From assembly GCF_001427145.1 (NCBI RefSeq), contig NZ_LMGL01000001.1:1131241-1195240 (forward strand): a DNA stretch of 64,000 bases, in the 5' to 3' direction. Source of the stretch: Microbacterium sp. Root166 (GTDB taxonomy: Bacteria > Actinomycetota > Actinomycetes > Actinomycetales > Microbacteriaceae). This document shows, one piece after another, positions 26,819-34,678 of the stretch; positions within the stretch are counted from its first letter, which is position 1; each line of letters starts with the position of its first letter. The notes beneath the pieces were generated by a model that was not told where the DNA came from, ran no database searches, and was given only the letters and a program-made list of their open reading frames with translations. The position numbers and the translations under genes are program-made.

Positions 26819-26849
26819 TTGACCTTGACGCAACGTCAACCTCTAGCGT
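26819..26849 (+). promoter_or_regulatory. MerR-type promoter of the TipA-like gene with 19-bp spacer and dyad
   Basis: TTGACC (26819-26824) and TAGCGT (26844-26849) are 19 bp apart, the overlong spacing typical of MerR-activated promoters. The perfect dyad TTGACG-CAA-CGTCAA (26825-26839) fills the spacer. Start codon ATG 26857 lies 7 nt beyond the -10, so the transcript is predicted to be leaderless. Confidence 0.78.
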
Positions 26850-26856
26850 GGTCCAC

Positions 26857-27636
26857 ATGAACGAGAACGAGTGGTCGATCCAGCAGATCGCGAAGATCGC
26901 CGGCACGACCAGCCGCACACTCCGTCACTACGGAGACATCGGCCTGCTGCCGGCGTCGAGCATCGGCCACAACGGCTATCGCTACTACGACCAGTCTTCG
27001 CTCGTGCGACTGCAGCGCATTCTGCTGCTGCGCGAGCTCGGGCTCGGACTGCCGCAGATCGGCGAGGTGCTCGGCCGGGAGGCATCAGAGGCTCACGCGC
27101 TCGAGAGTCACCTCGCGTGGCTGCGGGCGGAGCAGGACAGGCTGGCGCGGCAGATCGCGTCGGTGCAGAGCACGATCACGGCATTGAGAGGAGGTGAACG
27201 ACTGATGGCAGAGAACATGTTCGACGGATTCGACCACACCCAGTACAAAGAGGAGGTCGAACAGCGTTGGGGGAAGAAGGCCTACGCCGACAGCGACCGC
27301 TGGTGGCGCGGGATGACCGCCGACGAGAAAGCGGCGTGGCAGCAGCGGGTGTCCGAACTGGGTCGCGACTGGATCGCGGCCGCAGAGAGCGGCGCCGCGC
27401 CCGACAGCGACCAGGCGCAGGCGGTGGCCGAGCGTCACGTGGAGTGGCTGACCGGCATCCCGGGCACGCCCGCGGCAGTGCCGGGCGGCGACGTGAAGGG
27501 CTACGTCATCGGCCTCGGCGAGATGTACGTGGCCGATCCCCGCTTCGGAGCGAACTACGCGACGGCGCAGGGGGGAACCCACGGCGCCGAGTTCGTCCGG
27601 GACGCGCTGCGCGTCTACGCGGAGAACAACCTCTAG
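26857..27636 (+). CDS. TipA-like MerR regulator with TipAS drug-recognition domain
   Basis: A 259-residue protein. Residues about 6-75 are a MerR helix-turn-helix (IQQIAKIAGTTSRTLRHYGD, GYRYYDQSSLVRLQRILLL), 85-115 the dimer coiled coil, and 117-259 a TipAS domain (MFDGFDHTQYKEEVEQRWG, then SDRWWRGMTADEKAAW). In Streptomyces TipA such a domain binds thiopeptide-like drugs and activates its own promoter. The MerR-type promoter directly upstream supports autoactivation here. A second, in-frame product from an internal start at 27205 is likely. Ligands are unknown. The gene ends in a 15-bp hairpin and is divergent from DUF4097-padR. Confidence 0.87.
   Translation: MNENEWSIQQIAKIAGTTSRTLRHYGDIGLLPASSIGHNGYRYYDQSSLVRLQRILLLRELGLGLPQIGEVLGREASEAHALESHLAWLRAEQDRLARQIASVQSTITALRGGERLMAENMFDGFDHTQYKEEVEQRWGKKAYADSDRWWRGMTADEKAAWQQRVSELGRDWIAAAESGAAPDSDQAQAVAERHVEWLTGIPGTPAAVPGGDVKGYVIGLGEMYVADPRFGANYATAQGGTHGAEFVRDALRVYAENNL
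27190..27207 (+). promoter_or_regulatory. Internal ribosome binding site and start for a short TipAS-like isoform
   Basis: AGGAGGTGA (27190-27198) is a near-perfect Shine-Dalgarno sequence, followed after six bases by ATG (27205-27207) in frame with the MerR gene. The product would be the isolated C-terminal domain, 143 residues, starting MAENMFDGFDH. Streptomyces tipA makes a 144-residue TipAS from an internal start in the same way. Confidence 0.72.
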
Positions 27637-27642
27637 AAACAG

Positions 27643-27675
27643 CGGATGCCGCGGCCCGAGGGGCCGCGGCATCCG
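27643..27675 (+). terminator. Intrinsic terminator after the TipA-like gene
   Basis: CGGATGCCGCGGCCC (27643-27657) and GGGCCGCGGCATCCG (27661-27675) form a perfect 15-bp stem with a three-base loop. A second hairpin follows: GGTTTCCGGG at 27677-27686 pairs with CCCGGAAACC at 27693-27702, two bases before the stop codon of the convergent small gene, so the region can terminate both directions. Confidence 0.82.
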
Positions 27676-27704
27676 TGGTTTCCGGGGGAAGGCCCGGAAA
27701 CCCT

Positions 27705-27869
27705 CTAAACCCGTCGACTTCCGCTGATGACGCGGAAGAGGAACACGATGAGGGCGATGACGCCGACGATGAGCGCCACCCACAGCAGCCAGCTCAGGGC
27801 GCTGTTGAGGCCACCGACGATCGCGAGGACCACGGCGACGACGATGATGATGATGAGGGCGAGGTTCAT
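27705..27869 (-). CDS. 54-residue hydrophobic membrane peptide
   Basis: A 54-codon gene with two predicted membrane helices: residues about 2-20 (NLALIIIIVVAVVLAIVGG) and 27-47 (WLLWVALIVGVIALIVFLF), ending SGSRRV. The ATG 27867-27869 has a strong ribosome site (GAAGGAG). Codon use is like the neighbours and the stop (TAG) abuts a terminator hairpin. It resembles the short hydrophobic stress-membrane peptides annotated in Actinobacteria, but I cannot name a family or function. Confidence 0.7.
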   Translation of the reverse strand: MNLALIIIIVVAVVLAIVGGLNSALSWLLWVALIVGVIALIVFLFRVISGSRRV

Positions 27870-28111
27870 GGAGGTTCTCCTTCTCCTAAGTCGATGCGCG
27901 GGGTTGGCGCATCGGATGCCGTGAGCGGCACGTGATCACTGTGGCACCTGCGCCCATCGCGTCGGGAGGGGCTTGACGACGGCTCCTGGACGGTGATAGC
28001 CGCTTGCAGCAGCCGCCCTCTGCCGCCGCCGGGCGTTGTGTCAACCCCCTGCGATCGGTCCCCTGGCCCCTCTAGCGTGGCTCTACGTCACCAAGCTGAA
28101 GGAGGAGAGCC

Positions 28112-28381
28112 ATGCCTCGCGGACGCGGTTCCAACAGTCTGAAGGACCCGGAGCTCTATGAGGAGCTGCGGGACGACGGAGCGTCGAAGGAGAAGGCCGC
28201 GCGCATCTCGAACGCCGCGGCGCGCGATGGTCGCAAGAAGGTCGGTGAGCGCGGCGGAGAATCCGGTTCGTACGACGACTGGACGGTTCCCGACCTGCGC
28301 AAACGGGCCAAAGAGCTGGGGATGACGGGATACTCGGGCAAGAAGAAGTCCGAGCTGATCGGCATGCTGCGAAACCACTGA
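28112..28381 (+). CDS. Small Rho N-terminal-domain protein (DUF7218-like)
   Basis: An 89-residue basic protein. The N-terminus (MPRGRGSNSLKDPELYEELR) and the middle (SKEKAARISNAAARDGRKKVG) are like small actinobacterial DNA-associated proteins. The last 35 residues (WTVPDLRKRAKELGMTGYSG, KKKSELIGML) form a Rho N-terminal/SAP-like helix-extended-loop-helix that binds nucleic acid. GGAGGAG lies before the ATG and a TAGCGT hexamer near 28071 is the likely -10. Topoisomerase IB follows 50 bp later, so both may be cotranscribed. Confidence 0.78.
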   Translation: MPRGRGSNSLKDPELYEELRDDGASKEKAARISNAAARDGRKKVGERGGESGSYDDWTVPDLRKRAKELGMTGYSGKKKSELIGMLRNH

Positions 28382-28431
28382 CCCTTCCGGGTCCGGCGGT
28401 GATCGGCTGCCGGAGAGGCGGAAGGTGGGGG

Positions 28432-29415
28432 ATGGCGAAGCTCGTCAGAGTGCGGCCGTACGAGGACCGCGGCTATCGGCGCGTGCGCGCGGGAACGGGG
28501 TTCCGGTACCTCGACGCAAGGGGCGGCGCGGTGGGCGAGCGGCACGTCGAGCGCATCCGCGCACTCGTCATTCCGCCGGCCTGGGAGCAGGTCTGGATCT
28601 GCGCGCGCCCGGACGGCCACATCCAGGCCGTCGGCGTCGACGACGCAGGACGCCGCCAGTACATCTATCACCCGGCCTGGAGCGCCGGCCGGGACAAGGG
28701 CAAGTTCGCCCGCGCCCTCGCGCTCGCCGAGGCGCTGCCGCGGGCGCGAGCGCGGGTGACCACGTCGCTGCGGCGCTCGGACCTCGACCGGGAGCGCGTG
28801 CTCGCGGTGTCGTTCCGGCTCCTCGACCAGGCCGCGCCCCGTATCGGGTCGGAGCGCTACCTGGCGGCGCACGGCAGCAGGGGTTTGACCACGCTGCAAC
28901 GACGGGATGCCTCGGTGCAGCCTCCGGTCGTGACGCTGGCGTTTCCGGGCAAGAGCGGCAAGCGCCAGCTCCTCGAGATCGAGGACGACGACCTGGCCAC
29001 CGTGCTCGAGCTGCTGGCGGCCGGTAGACCCAAGTCGGCACTGCTCGCCTGGGAGCGCGGACGCCGGCGCGTCCCGCTGACCCCCGCCGAGGTGAACGCC
29101 TACGTGCGCTCGCTGACCGGCGGCAAGTTCACCGCCAAGGACTTCCGCACCCTGCGCGGCACGATCCTCGCGGCGGAGGCGCTCGCCCGCATCGGCACGG
29201 TCGACACCGAGAACGATCGCAAGCGCGCCGAGCAGCTCGCGGTGCGAGCGACCGCCGAGGCCCTCGGCAACACGATCTCGGTGGCGCGGGGGTCGTACAT
29301 CGACCCTCGCGTGTTCGCCCGGTACCGCGACGGCCGCGTGCTGGATCTGTCGATCTCGCCCGAGTCGGCCATACGGGCGCTGATGGGCTCGGGACGGGCG
29401 GCCGCCGGCGAGTAG
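28432..29415 (+). CDS. DNA topoisomerase IB (bacterial type)
   Basis: A 327-residue poxvirus-like type IB topoisomerase that relaxes supercoils through a 3'-phosphotyrosine intermediate. The N-terminal domain (GFRYLDARGGAV, ALVIPPAWEQVWICARPDGH, QYIYHPAW) and the catalytic domain (GKFTAKDFRTLRGT, then GSYIDPRVFARY with nucleophilic Tyr about 289) are complete. I start at the ATG at 28432 (GGAAGGTGGGG upstream) because the frame upstream is short and not conserved-looking. Its TAG stop overlaps the -10 of the next gene. Confidence 0.9.
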   Translation: MAKLVRVRPYEDRGYRRVRAGTGFRYLDARGGAVGERHVERIRALVIPPAWEQVWICARPDGHIQAVGVDDAGRRQYIYHPAWSAGRDKGKFARALALAEALPRARARVTTSLRRSDLDRERVLAVSFRLLDQAAPRIGSERYLAAHGSRGLTTLQRRDASVQPPVVTLAFPGKSGKRQLLEIEDDDLATVLELLAAGRPKSALLAWERGRRRVPLTPAEVNAYVRSLTGGKFTAKDFRTLRGTILAAEALARIGTVDTENDRKRAEQLAVRATAEALGNTISVARGSYIDPRVFARYRDGRVLDLSISPESAIRALMGSGRAAAGE

Positions 29416-29424
29416 CGTGAGGGG

Positions 29425-29832
29425 ATGCCTCACCGCGTCGACCAGCGTCTGCTGGGCTACGTCGTGGTCGGCGGGGCGCTCGGCGCCCTGGCGCGGGCGT
29501 CGCTCATCGCTCCGATCTCGGACGCCCAACTCGTGCCCTGGGCGACGCTCGGGATCAACGTGACCGGCGCCCTCCTGCTGGGCGTCGTCGTCGGCGCCCT
29601 CGGCGATCGCCACCCGAACGCCCGCGCGTTCCTGGGCGCCGGGATGCTCGGCGGCTTCACCACCTACAGTGCGCTCGCGGTCCAGACCGCGCTGTGGCTG
29701 GACGACCCATGGCGCGCGGCGGGGCTGGCCGCGGCATCCGTCATCACCGGCGTGGCGGGCGCGATCGTGGGGCTCCTCGTCGGACGTGCGCTTGCGCGAC
29801 GGCCCGCGGCGGCTGAGGAGGAGGCTGAATGA
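29425..29832 (+). CDS. crcB: Fluoride channel CrcB/Fluc, subunit 1
   Basis: A 135-residue, four-helix membrane protein. GALGALARASL, GINVTGALLLGVVVGAL and GGFTTYSALAVQT are the Fluc signatures, including the Asn and Phe-box residues lining the fluoride pore. It overlaps crcB2 by four bases; in actinobacteria adjacent pairs assemble as antiparallel heterodimers. The ATG is 6 nt after TAGCGT (29413-29418), and no fluoride riboswitch is visible because the gene begins 9 bp after topoisomerase. Confidence 0.9.
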   Translation: MPHRVDQRLLGYVVVGGALGALARASLIAPISDAQLVPWATLGINVTGALLLGVVVGALGDRHPNARAFLGAGMLGGFTTYSALAVQTALWLDDPWRAAGLAAASVITGVAGAIVGLLVGRALARRPAAAEEEAE

Positions 29833-30215
29833 GCCGGCCCCTCGAGCTTCTCGTGATCGCCCTCGCCGGAGGCCTCGGCGCGGGCCTGCGGTACGTGCTG
29901 GATCGCGTCGTCGGCAGCCGCGGCGGCTTCCCCTGGGGAATCCTCGTCGTCAACGTCACGGGCTCGTTCGCCCTCGGAGTGCTCACGGGGTTGGGTGCCG
30001 TGGTCGCACCCCAGGTCGCGCTCGTGCTGGGGGTGGGCCTTCTCGGCGGCTACACCACCTTCAGCGCGGTCGCCGTGGACACGGTGCTGCTCGCCGAACG
30101 ACGGCGATGGCGGGATGCCGCGGCCGACCTGTTCGGCACGCTCGTGCTCTCGGTCGCCGCGGCGGCGGGGGGAATCGGGCTGGGCCTGGTGATCTCGGGC
30201 GCAATGAGATACTGA
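29829..30215 (+). CDS. crcB: Fluoride channel CrcB/Fluc, subunit 2
   Basis: A 128-residue paralogue and partner of the preceding gene. GGLGAGLRYVLDR, VVNVTGSFALGVLTGL and GGYTTFSAVAVDTVLL are visible. Charged residues in the loops differ from subunit 1, consistent with opposite membrane insertion of the two subunits. It is translationally coupled (ATGA overlap). Confidence 0.9.
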   Translation: MSRPLELLVIALAGGLGAGLRYVLDRVVGSRGGFPWGILVVNVTGSFALGVLTGLGAVVAPQVALVLGVGLLGGYTTFSAVAVDTVLLAERRRWRDAAADLFGTLVLSVAAAAGGIGLGLVISGAMRY

Positions 30216-30283
30216 AGCCGATACATTCCCGTATCCGGCCGCCTCAGGCGCGCACCATCTGCACCATTCCCGCGAAGGCATCC

Positions 30284-33200
30284 GTGTCGAACCTCGCCGT
30301 CCTCAGCCTCAAGAACCGGGCGCTCATCGCGCTCGTGACGATCATCGCCGCCCTGTTCGGGTCGCTCGCGCTCGTCAACCTCAAACAGGAACTGATCCCG
30401 TCGATCGAGTTCCCCGCGCTCATCATCGTCTCGGCCTACCCGGGCGCGTCGCCCGAGGTCGTCAACAACGACGTCTCCACGCCCATCGAGAACGCGATCC
30501 AGGGGGTGCCCGGGCTCGAATCGAGCACCGCGACCAGCACCACCAACGCGTCGATCGTGCAGGCGTCGTTCACGTATGGCACCGACCTCGCCACCGCGGA
30601 GCAGAAGCTCACCCAGGCGATCAACCGGATCAGCGCGCAGCTGCCGGAGGGCGTCGAGCCGAACGTCATCACCGCGAGCATCGACGACTTCCCCGTCATC
30701 CAGCTCGCCGTCACCGGCTACGACGACCCCGACACCATCCAGGCCGAGCTCGAGGCATCCGTCATCCCCGATCTCGAGGATGTCCCGGGCGTCAACGAGG
30801 CGCAGATCGTCGGCGGCGTCGGCCAGCGCGTGACCATCACCCCCGACCAGGCGGCCCTCGCCGGCGCGGGCTACACGCAGCAGGCCATCCGCGATGCGCT
30901 CGACCAGAACGGCGTGCTCTTCCCGGGCGGCGAGATCACCGAGGACGACGAGACGCTCACCGTCCAGACCGGCACCAAGATCGAGTCCGTCGACGAGATC
31001 GCCTCGCTGCCGCTCGTGCCCTCGGATCCGCAGCAGTTCGAGGACGGCACCGTCACCATCGGAGACGTCGCCACCGTCGCGCAGGAGGAGGATCCCACCA
31101 CGACGGTCTCGCGCGTCAACGGCGAGCCCGCGCTGACGATCGCGGTCACGAAGCTCCCCGCCGCCAACACCGTCGACGTCTCGCGCGGCGTCCTCGCGAT
31201 CCTGCCCGAGCTCGAGGACTCGCTCGACGGCGCCACCTTCACGGTGGTCTTCGACCAGGCCCCGTACATCCAGGAGTCGATCGACACGCTCGCGAAGGAG
31301 GGTCTGCTCGGCCTGTTCTTCGCAGTGCTCGTGATCCTGATCTTCCTGCTCTCGGTGCGGGCCACGCTGGTGACCGCGATCTCGATCCCGACCAGCGTGC
31401 TGATCACCTTCATCGGCATCCAGGCGTTCGGCTACTCGCTCAACATCCTCACCCTCGGCGCCCTGACGATCGCGATCGGGCGCGTCGTCGACGACTCGAT
31501 CGTCGTGATCGAGAACATCAAGCGCCACTATGTGGGCGATGCCGACAAGAGGGCGTCGATCCTGCTGGGCGTCAAGGAGGTCGCCGGCGCGATCACGGCA
31601 TCGACCATCACGACGGTCGCCGTCTTCCTCCCGCTCGCCTTCGTCGGCGACGTCACCGGTGAGCTGTTCCGCCCCTTCGCGATGACGGTCACGATCGCGA
31701 TGACGGCGTCGCTGTTCGTCGCACTGACGATCGTCCCGGTGCTCGCGTACTGGTTCCTCCGTCCCGGCAAGCCGCTCCTCGACGCCGGCGGCGCGCCCAT
31801 CGACCCCGAGCACCCCGATGCACCGCCGAGCCGCCTGCAGAAGTCGTACCTGCCGGTGCTGCGCTGGACGCTCAAGCACTCCTGGTCCACGCTCGCGCTC
31901 GCCATCCTCGTCCTCGTCGGCACCGGTGTGCTCGCGGCGGTGGGCCTGCAGCAGGGGTTCCTGAAGACGAATTTCCTCGGCGACTCCGGGCAGAACACGT
32001 TCACCATGACGCAGTCCATCGGCGCGTCCCCGAGCCTCGAGGCCGAGAGCGCTGCGGCCGAGCAGGTCGAAGAGGCCCTCGTCGGCATCGAGGGCATCGA
32101 GACCGTCCAGGTGTCGATCGGCTCGAGCGGCTCCGCCCTGCGCGACGCCTTCTCGGGCGGCGGCAGCGGCATCACCTACTCGATCACCACCGATCCCGCC
32201 GCCGACCAGGTGGCGCTGCGCGAAGAGGTGCAGCGAGCCGTCGCCGACCTCGATGACGCCGGAACCATCACCGTCGCCTCGTCGGGTGGCGGGTTCGGCT
32301 CGAGCGACATCGCGATCGACGTGACCGCGCCGGATTCGGTGACCCTGCAGGAGGCGACCGACGAGGTCGTCGACGCGGTGGAGGGCGCCGAAGGCGTCGG
32401 CCAGGTCTCGACCAACCTCTCGGCCTCGCTGCCCTACATCGCGGTGATCGTCGACCGCGACAAGGCCGCCGCCGTCGGGCTGTCCGAGGTCGCCGTCGGC
32501 GCGCTCGTGTCCAACACGATGCAGCCCCAGTCGATCGGGGTCGTCGAGATCGAGGACACCTCGCTCACGGTCTACCTCGCGGCTTCGCAGACCCCGGACT
32601 CGCTCGACGCGCTCCGCACGCTTCCGGTGCCCAGCGCCGCCGGCGTGATCCCGCTCGAGCAGGTCGCGACGGTGGAGCAGAGCGAGGGCCCGACCTCGAT
32701 CACCACCGAGGGCGGTCAGCGCACCTCGACCGTGACGGTCACGCCATCCACGGACGACCTCGCAACCGCGACCGCCTCGGTGACGGCCGCGCTCGAGGGC
32801 GCCGAACTGCCGAACGGCGCAGACGCCACCCTCGGCGGCGTCGTGACCCAGCAGCAGGACTCGTTCTCGCAGCTCGGTCTCGCGCTCCTCGCCGCCATCC
32901 TGATCGTCTACGTCGTCATGGTCGCGACGTTCAAGTCGCTGCGCCAGCCGCTGCTGCTGCTCATCTCGGTTCCGTTCGCGGCGACCGGTGCGATCCTGCT
33001 GCAGATCATCACGGGCGTGCCCCTCGGCGTCGCGTCGCTCATCGGCGTGCTGATGCTGATCGGCATCGTGGTGACGAACGCGATCGTGCTCGTCGACCTC
33101 GTGAACCAGTACCGCGAGAAGGGCCTCTCGGCCCACGACGCGACGGTGGCGGGCGGGTCGCGCCGACTGCGCCCGATCCTCATGACGGCGCTCGCGACGA

Positions 33201-33943
33201 TCTTCGCGCTCATCCCGATGGGGCTGGGCATCACCGGTCAGGGCGGGTTCATCTCGCAGCCGCTCGCGATCGTCGTCATCGGCGGCCTGGTGTCGTCGAC
33301 CTTCCTGACCCTCCTGGTGCTGCCGACGCTGTACAACCTCGTCGAAGGTGCCAGGGAGCGCCGCGCGCTGCGGCGCCGGGACGCGGACGGCGACGGCATC
33401 GACGACGCGGACGGCACGCCCGTCGCGATCGCCGAGCCCGCGCCGGTGCTCACGCGTCGTGAGCGCCGAGCGCTCGAATCGGGCAACCCCGACACCGCCT
33501 CCATCCCCGTGATCACCGTGCCGATGATCGAGGAAGGGCCTGACGTCGAGGTTCCCCTCGACGGCCCGCCGCCGGTCGAGGCCCAGTCGGACGAAGAGAC
33601 GCAGACGGATGCCGCGGCCGACGTCGCGGGAGAAGCCGTCGACGAATCCGACGCGGACGCGGCTGTGGCCGAGGCCGATGCTGACGCTGCAGCGACCGAG
33701 CCCGACGCCGACGACTCGGCACTCGAGCCCGAAGCCGACGTTACGGACGAGTCTGAGGCCGACGCTTCGGACGACGAGTCCCCCGAGTCGGAGGCTGAGG
33801 CTTCGGACGAGCCTGAGGCCGACGCTACGGACGAGGAGCTCGCCGAGTCTAAGGATGAGCAGGCTGAGCATGCCGAGCAGGCTGAGCCCGAGTCCGACGA
33901 GCCTGGCGAGTCCCGCGACTCCGAGTCCGGCGAGCACGCGTAG
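30284..33943 (+). CDS. RND-family efflux transporter (AcrB/SwrC-like) with acidic C-terminal tail
   Basis: A 1219-residue inner-membrane transporter. The GTG at 30284 (AAGG upstream) gives the standard N-terminus LAVLSLKNRALIALVTIIAA. About 12 helices and two large external loops are present. TM4 carries GRVVDDSIVVIENIKRHY (the Asp pair for proton relay) and TM10-12 GIVVTNAIVLVDLVNQYREKG. It is a Gram-positive type without an outer-membrane partner, like Bacillus SwrC. From about residue 1085 the tail is extremely acidic and repetitive (runs of DADAAV, EPEAD, DESEAD, DEPEAD), about 135 residues long. Substrate is unknown. Confidence 0.88.
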   Translation: MSNLAVLSLKNRALIALVTIIAALFGSLALVNLKQELIPSIEFPALIIVSAYPGASPEVVNNDVSTPIENAIQGVPGLESSTATSTTNASIVQASFTYGTDLATAEQKLTQAINRISAQLPEGVEPNVITASIDDFPVIQLAVTGYDDPDTIQAELEASVIPDLEDVPGVNEAQIVGGVGQRVTITPDQAALAGAGYTQQAIRDALDQNGVLFPGGEITEDDETLTVQTGTKIESVDEIASLPLVPSDPQQFEDGTVTIGDVATVAQEEDPTTTVSRVNGEPALTIAVTKLPAANTVDVSRGVLAILPELEDSLDGATFTVVFDQAPYIQESIDTLAKEGLLGLFFAVLVILIFLLSVRATLVTAISIPTSVLITFIGIQAFGYSLNILTLGALTIAIGRVVDDSIVVIENIKRHYVGDADKRASILLGVKEVAGAITASTITTVAVFLPLAFVGDVTGELFRPFAMTVTIAMTASLFVALTIVPVLAYWFLRPGKPLLDAGGAPIDPEHPDAPPSRLQKSYLPVLRWTLKHSWSTLALAILVLVGTGVLAAVGLQQGFLKTNFLGDSGQNTFTMTQSIGASPSLEAESAAAEQVEEALVGIEGIETVQVSIGSSGSALRDAFSGGGSGITYSITTDPAADQVALREEVQRAVADLDDAGTITVASSGGGFGSSDIAIDVTAPDSVTLQEATDEVVDAVEGAEGVGQVSTNLSASLPYIAVIVDRDKAAAVGLSEVAVGALVSNTMQPQSIGVVEIEDTSLTVYLAASQTPDSLDALRTLPVPSAAGVIPLEQVATVEQSEGPTSITTEGGQRTSTVTVTPSTDDLATATASVTAALEGAELPNGADATLGGVVTQQQDSFSQLGLALLAAILIVYVVMVATFKSLRQPLLLLISVPFAATGAILLQIITGVPLGVASLIGVLMLIGIVVTNAIVLVDLVNQYREKGLSAHDATVAGGSRRLRPILMTALATIFALIPMGLGITGQGGFISQPLAIVVIGGLVSSTFLTLLVLPTLYNLVEGARERRALRRRDADGDGIDDADGTPVAIAEPAPVLTRRERRALESGNPDTASIPVITVPMIEEGPDVEVPLDGPPPVEAQSDEETQTDAAADVAGEAVDESDADAAVAEADADAAATEPDADDSALEPEADVTDESEADASDDESPESEAEASDEPEADATDEELAESKDEQAEHAEQAEPESDEPGESRDSESGEHA

Positions 33944-33958
33944 CGCAGGAGAAGTGCG

Positions 33959-33997
33959 GCTCCGCAGGAGGATCGGCCCGGATTCCTCCTGCGGAGC
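33959..33997. terminator. Perfect 14-bp hairpin between convergent genes
   Basis: GCTCCGCAGGAGGA (33959-33972) pairs with TCCTCCTGCGGAGC (33984-33997). Two further partial copies of the same half-site flank it: GCGCAGGAGA (about 33943-33952) and TCTCCTGCGGA (about 34003-34014). It probably terminates the RND transcript and the convergent ABM gene. Confidence 0.7.
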
Positions 33998-34054
33998 GCG
34001 GGATCTCCTGCGGAACGCCGGCGGTCGATCGACCCCGGACGGGATCGGCTGAGC

Positions 34055-34678
34055 TCAGCGCTGCAGCCAGGGGCGCAGCATCCGGGTCACCCAGGGAAGC
34101 ACCGCGTACGTCATCACCGGCGTGAGCAGCACCGTCGTCAGCAGAATGCGGAGGACGAGCGGCCATTCCGCGAAGCCGGGAGCGAAGCCCAGGAGCCACG
34201 ACGCGAGGAGATTGGTCGGGAAGAACCCGAGCCAGATCGCGACGGCCTGCTTCCACCGCGGAGGCGCAGCCGGGATGGGCTGCTGGATCGGGCCGGTCGC
34301 GACGACTTCGCCATCACTGCCGGCGCGCGATTCGATGTGCGTCGCGAAAGGCGCGTCGAACCAGCCCTCGATCCCGGTGCGTCGCTCGACCCGCACCTCG
34401 CGGGCGAAAGCGCGACCCGAGTCGAGCCACCAAGAGCGCTGCGGTGACTGCTCCCAGGCCTCGAGAGTCGGGATGTCACTGAATCGGTAGAGCATGTACC
34501 AGAGGTCGCTGCCCTCTCCGGCGCGGACCCAGCCGGAGCCGAGGAAGCCGGCGAAGCCGGTCGCGAGATCGGTGCCCGCCTGCATCCAGCTTGTTGCCTC
34601 CGCGGTGCGGGACGGGTCGATGCGACGCTCGATCGCGACGGTGACGGGGTGAGCCGCAGGTTCTGGCATGACATCCAT
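34055..34678 (-). CDS. Antibiotic biosynthesis monooxygenase-domain membrane protein (COG3224 type)
   Basis: A 207-residue protein with an ABM ferredoxin-like domain (PVTVAIERRIDPSRTAEATS, FLGSGWVRAGEGSDLWYMLY, WEQSPQRSWWLDSG) and two C-terminal membrane helices (about residues 140-160 and 172-195) after PPRWKQAVAIWLGFFPTNLL. The arrangement matches COG3224 proteins of unknown function. The ATG at 34678 (MDVMPEP) is used; an ATG 3 codons later is equally possible. Its reading frame overlaps the 3' end of the upstream DUF998-like frame for about 540 bp. Confidence 0.75.
   Translation of the reverse strand: MDVMPEPAAHPVTVAIERRIDPSRTAEATSWMQAGTDLATGFAGFLGSGWVRAGEGSDLWYMLYRFSDIPTLEAWEQSPQRSWWLDSGRAFAREVRVERRTGIEGWFDAPFATHIESRAGSDGEVVATGPIQQPIPAAPPRWKQAVAIWLGFFPTNLLASWLLGFAPGFAEWPLVLRILLTTVLLTPVMTYAVLPWVTRMLRPWLQR

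Noticed and set aside
29400..29425. Fluoride riboswitch in front of the crcB pair
   Set aside because: Only 9 bp separate the topoisomerase stop from the crcB start, too little for the aptamer.
30220..30235. GATAC-N6-GTATC dyad before the RND gene as a regulator site
   Set aside because: Arms are only five bases and no regulator gene is adjacent; too weak to list as a feature.
30050..33937. A very long open frame (about 1295 codons) antisense to the RND transporter
   Set aside because: It is the mirror of a well-supported gene; high GC keeps antisense frames open. Its translation is Arg/Asp/His-rich without domains.
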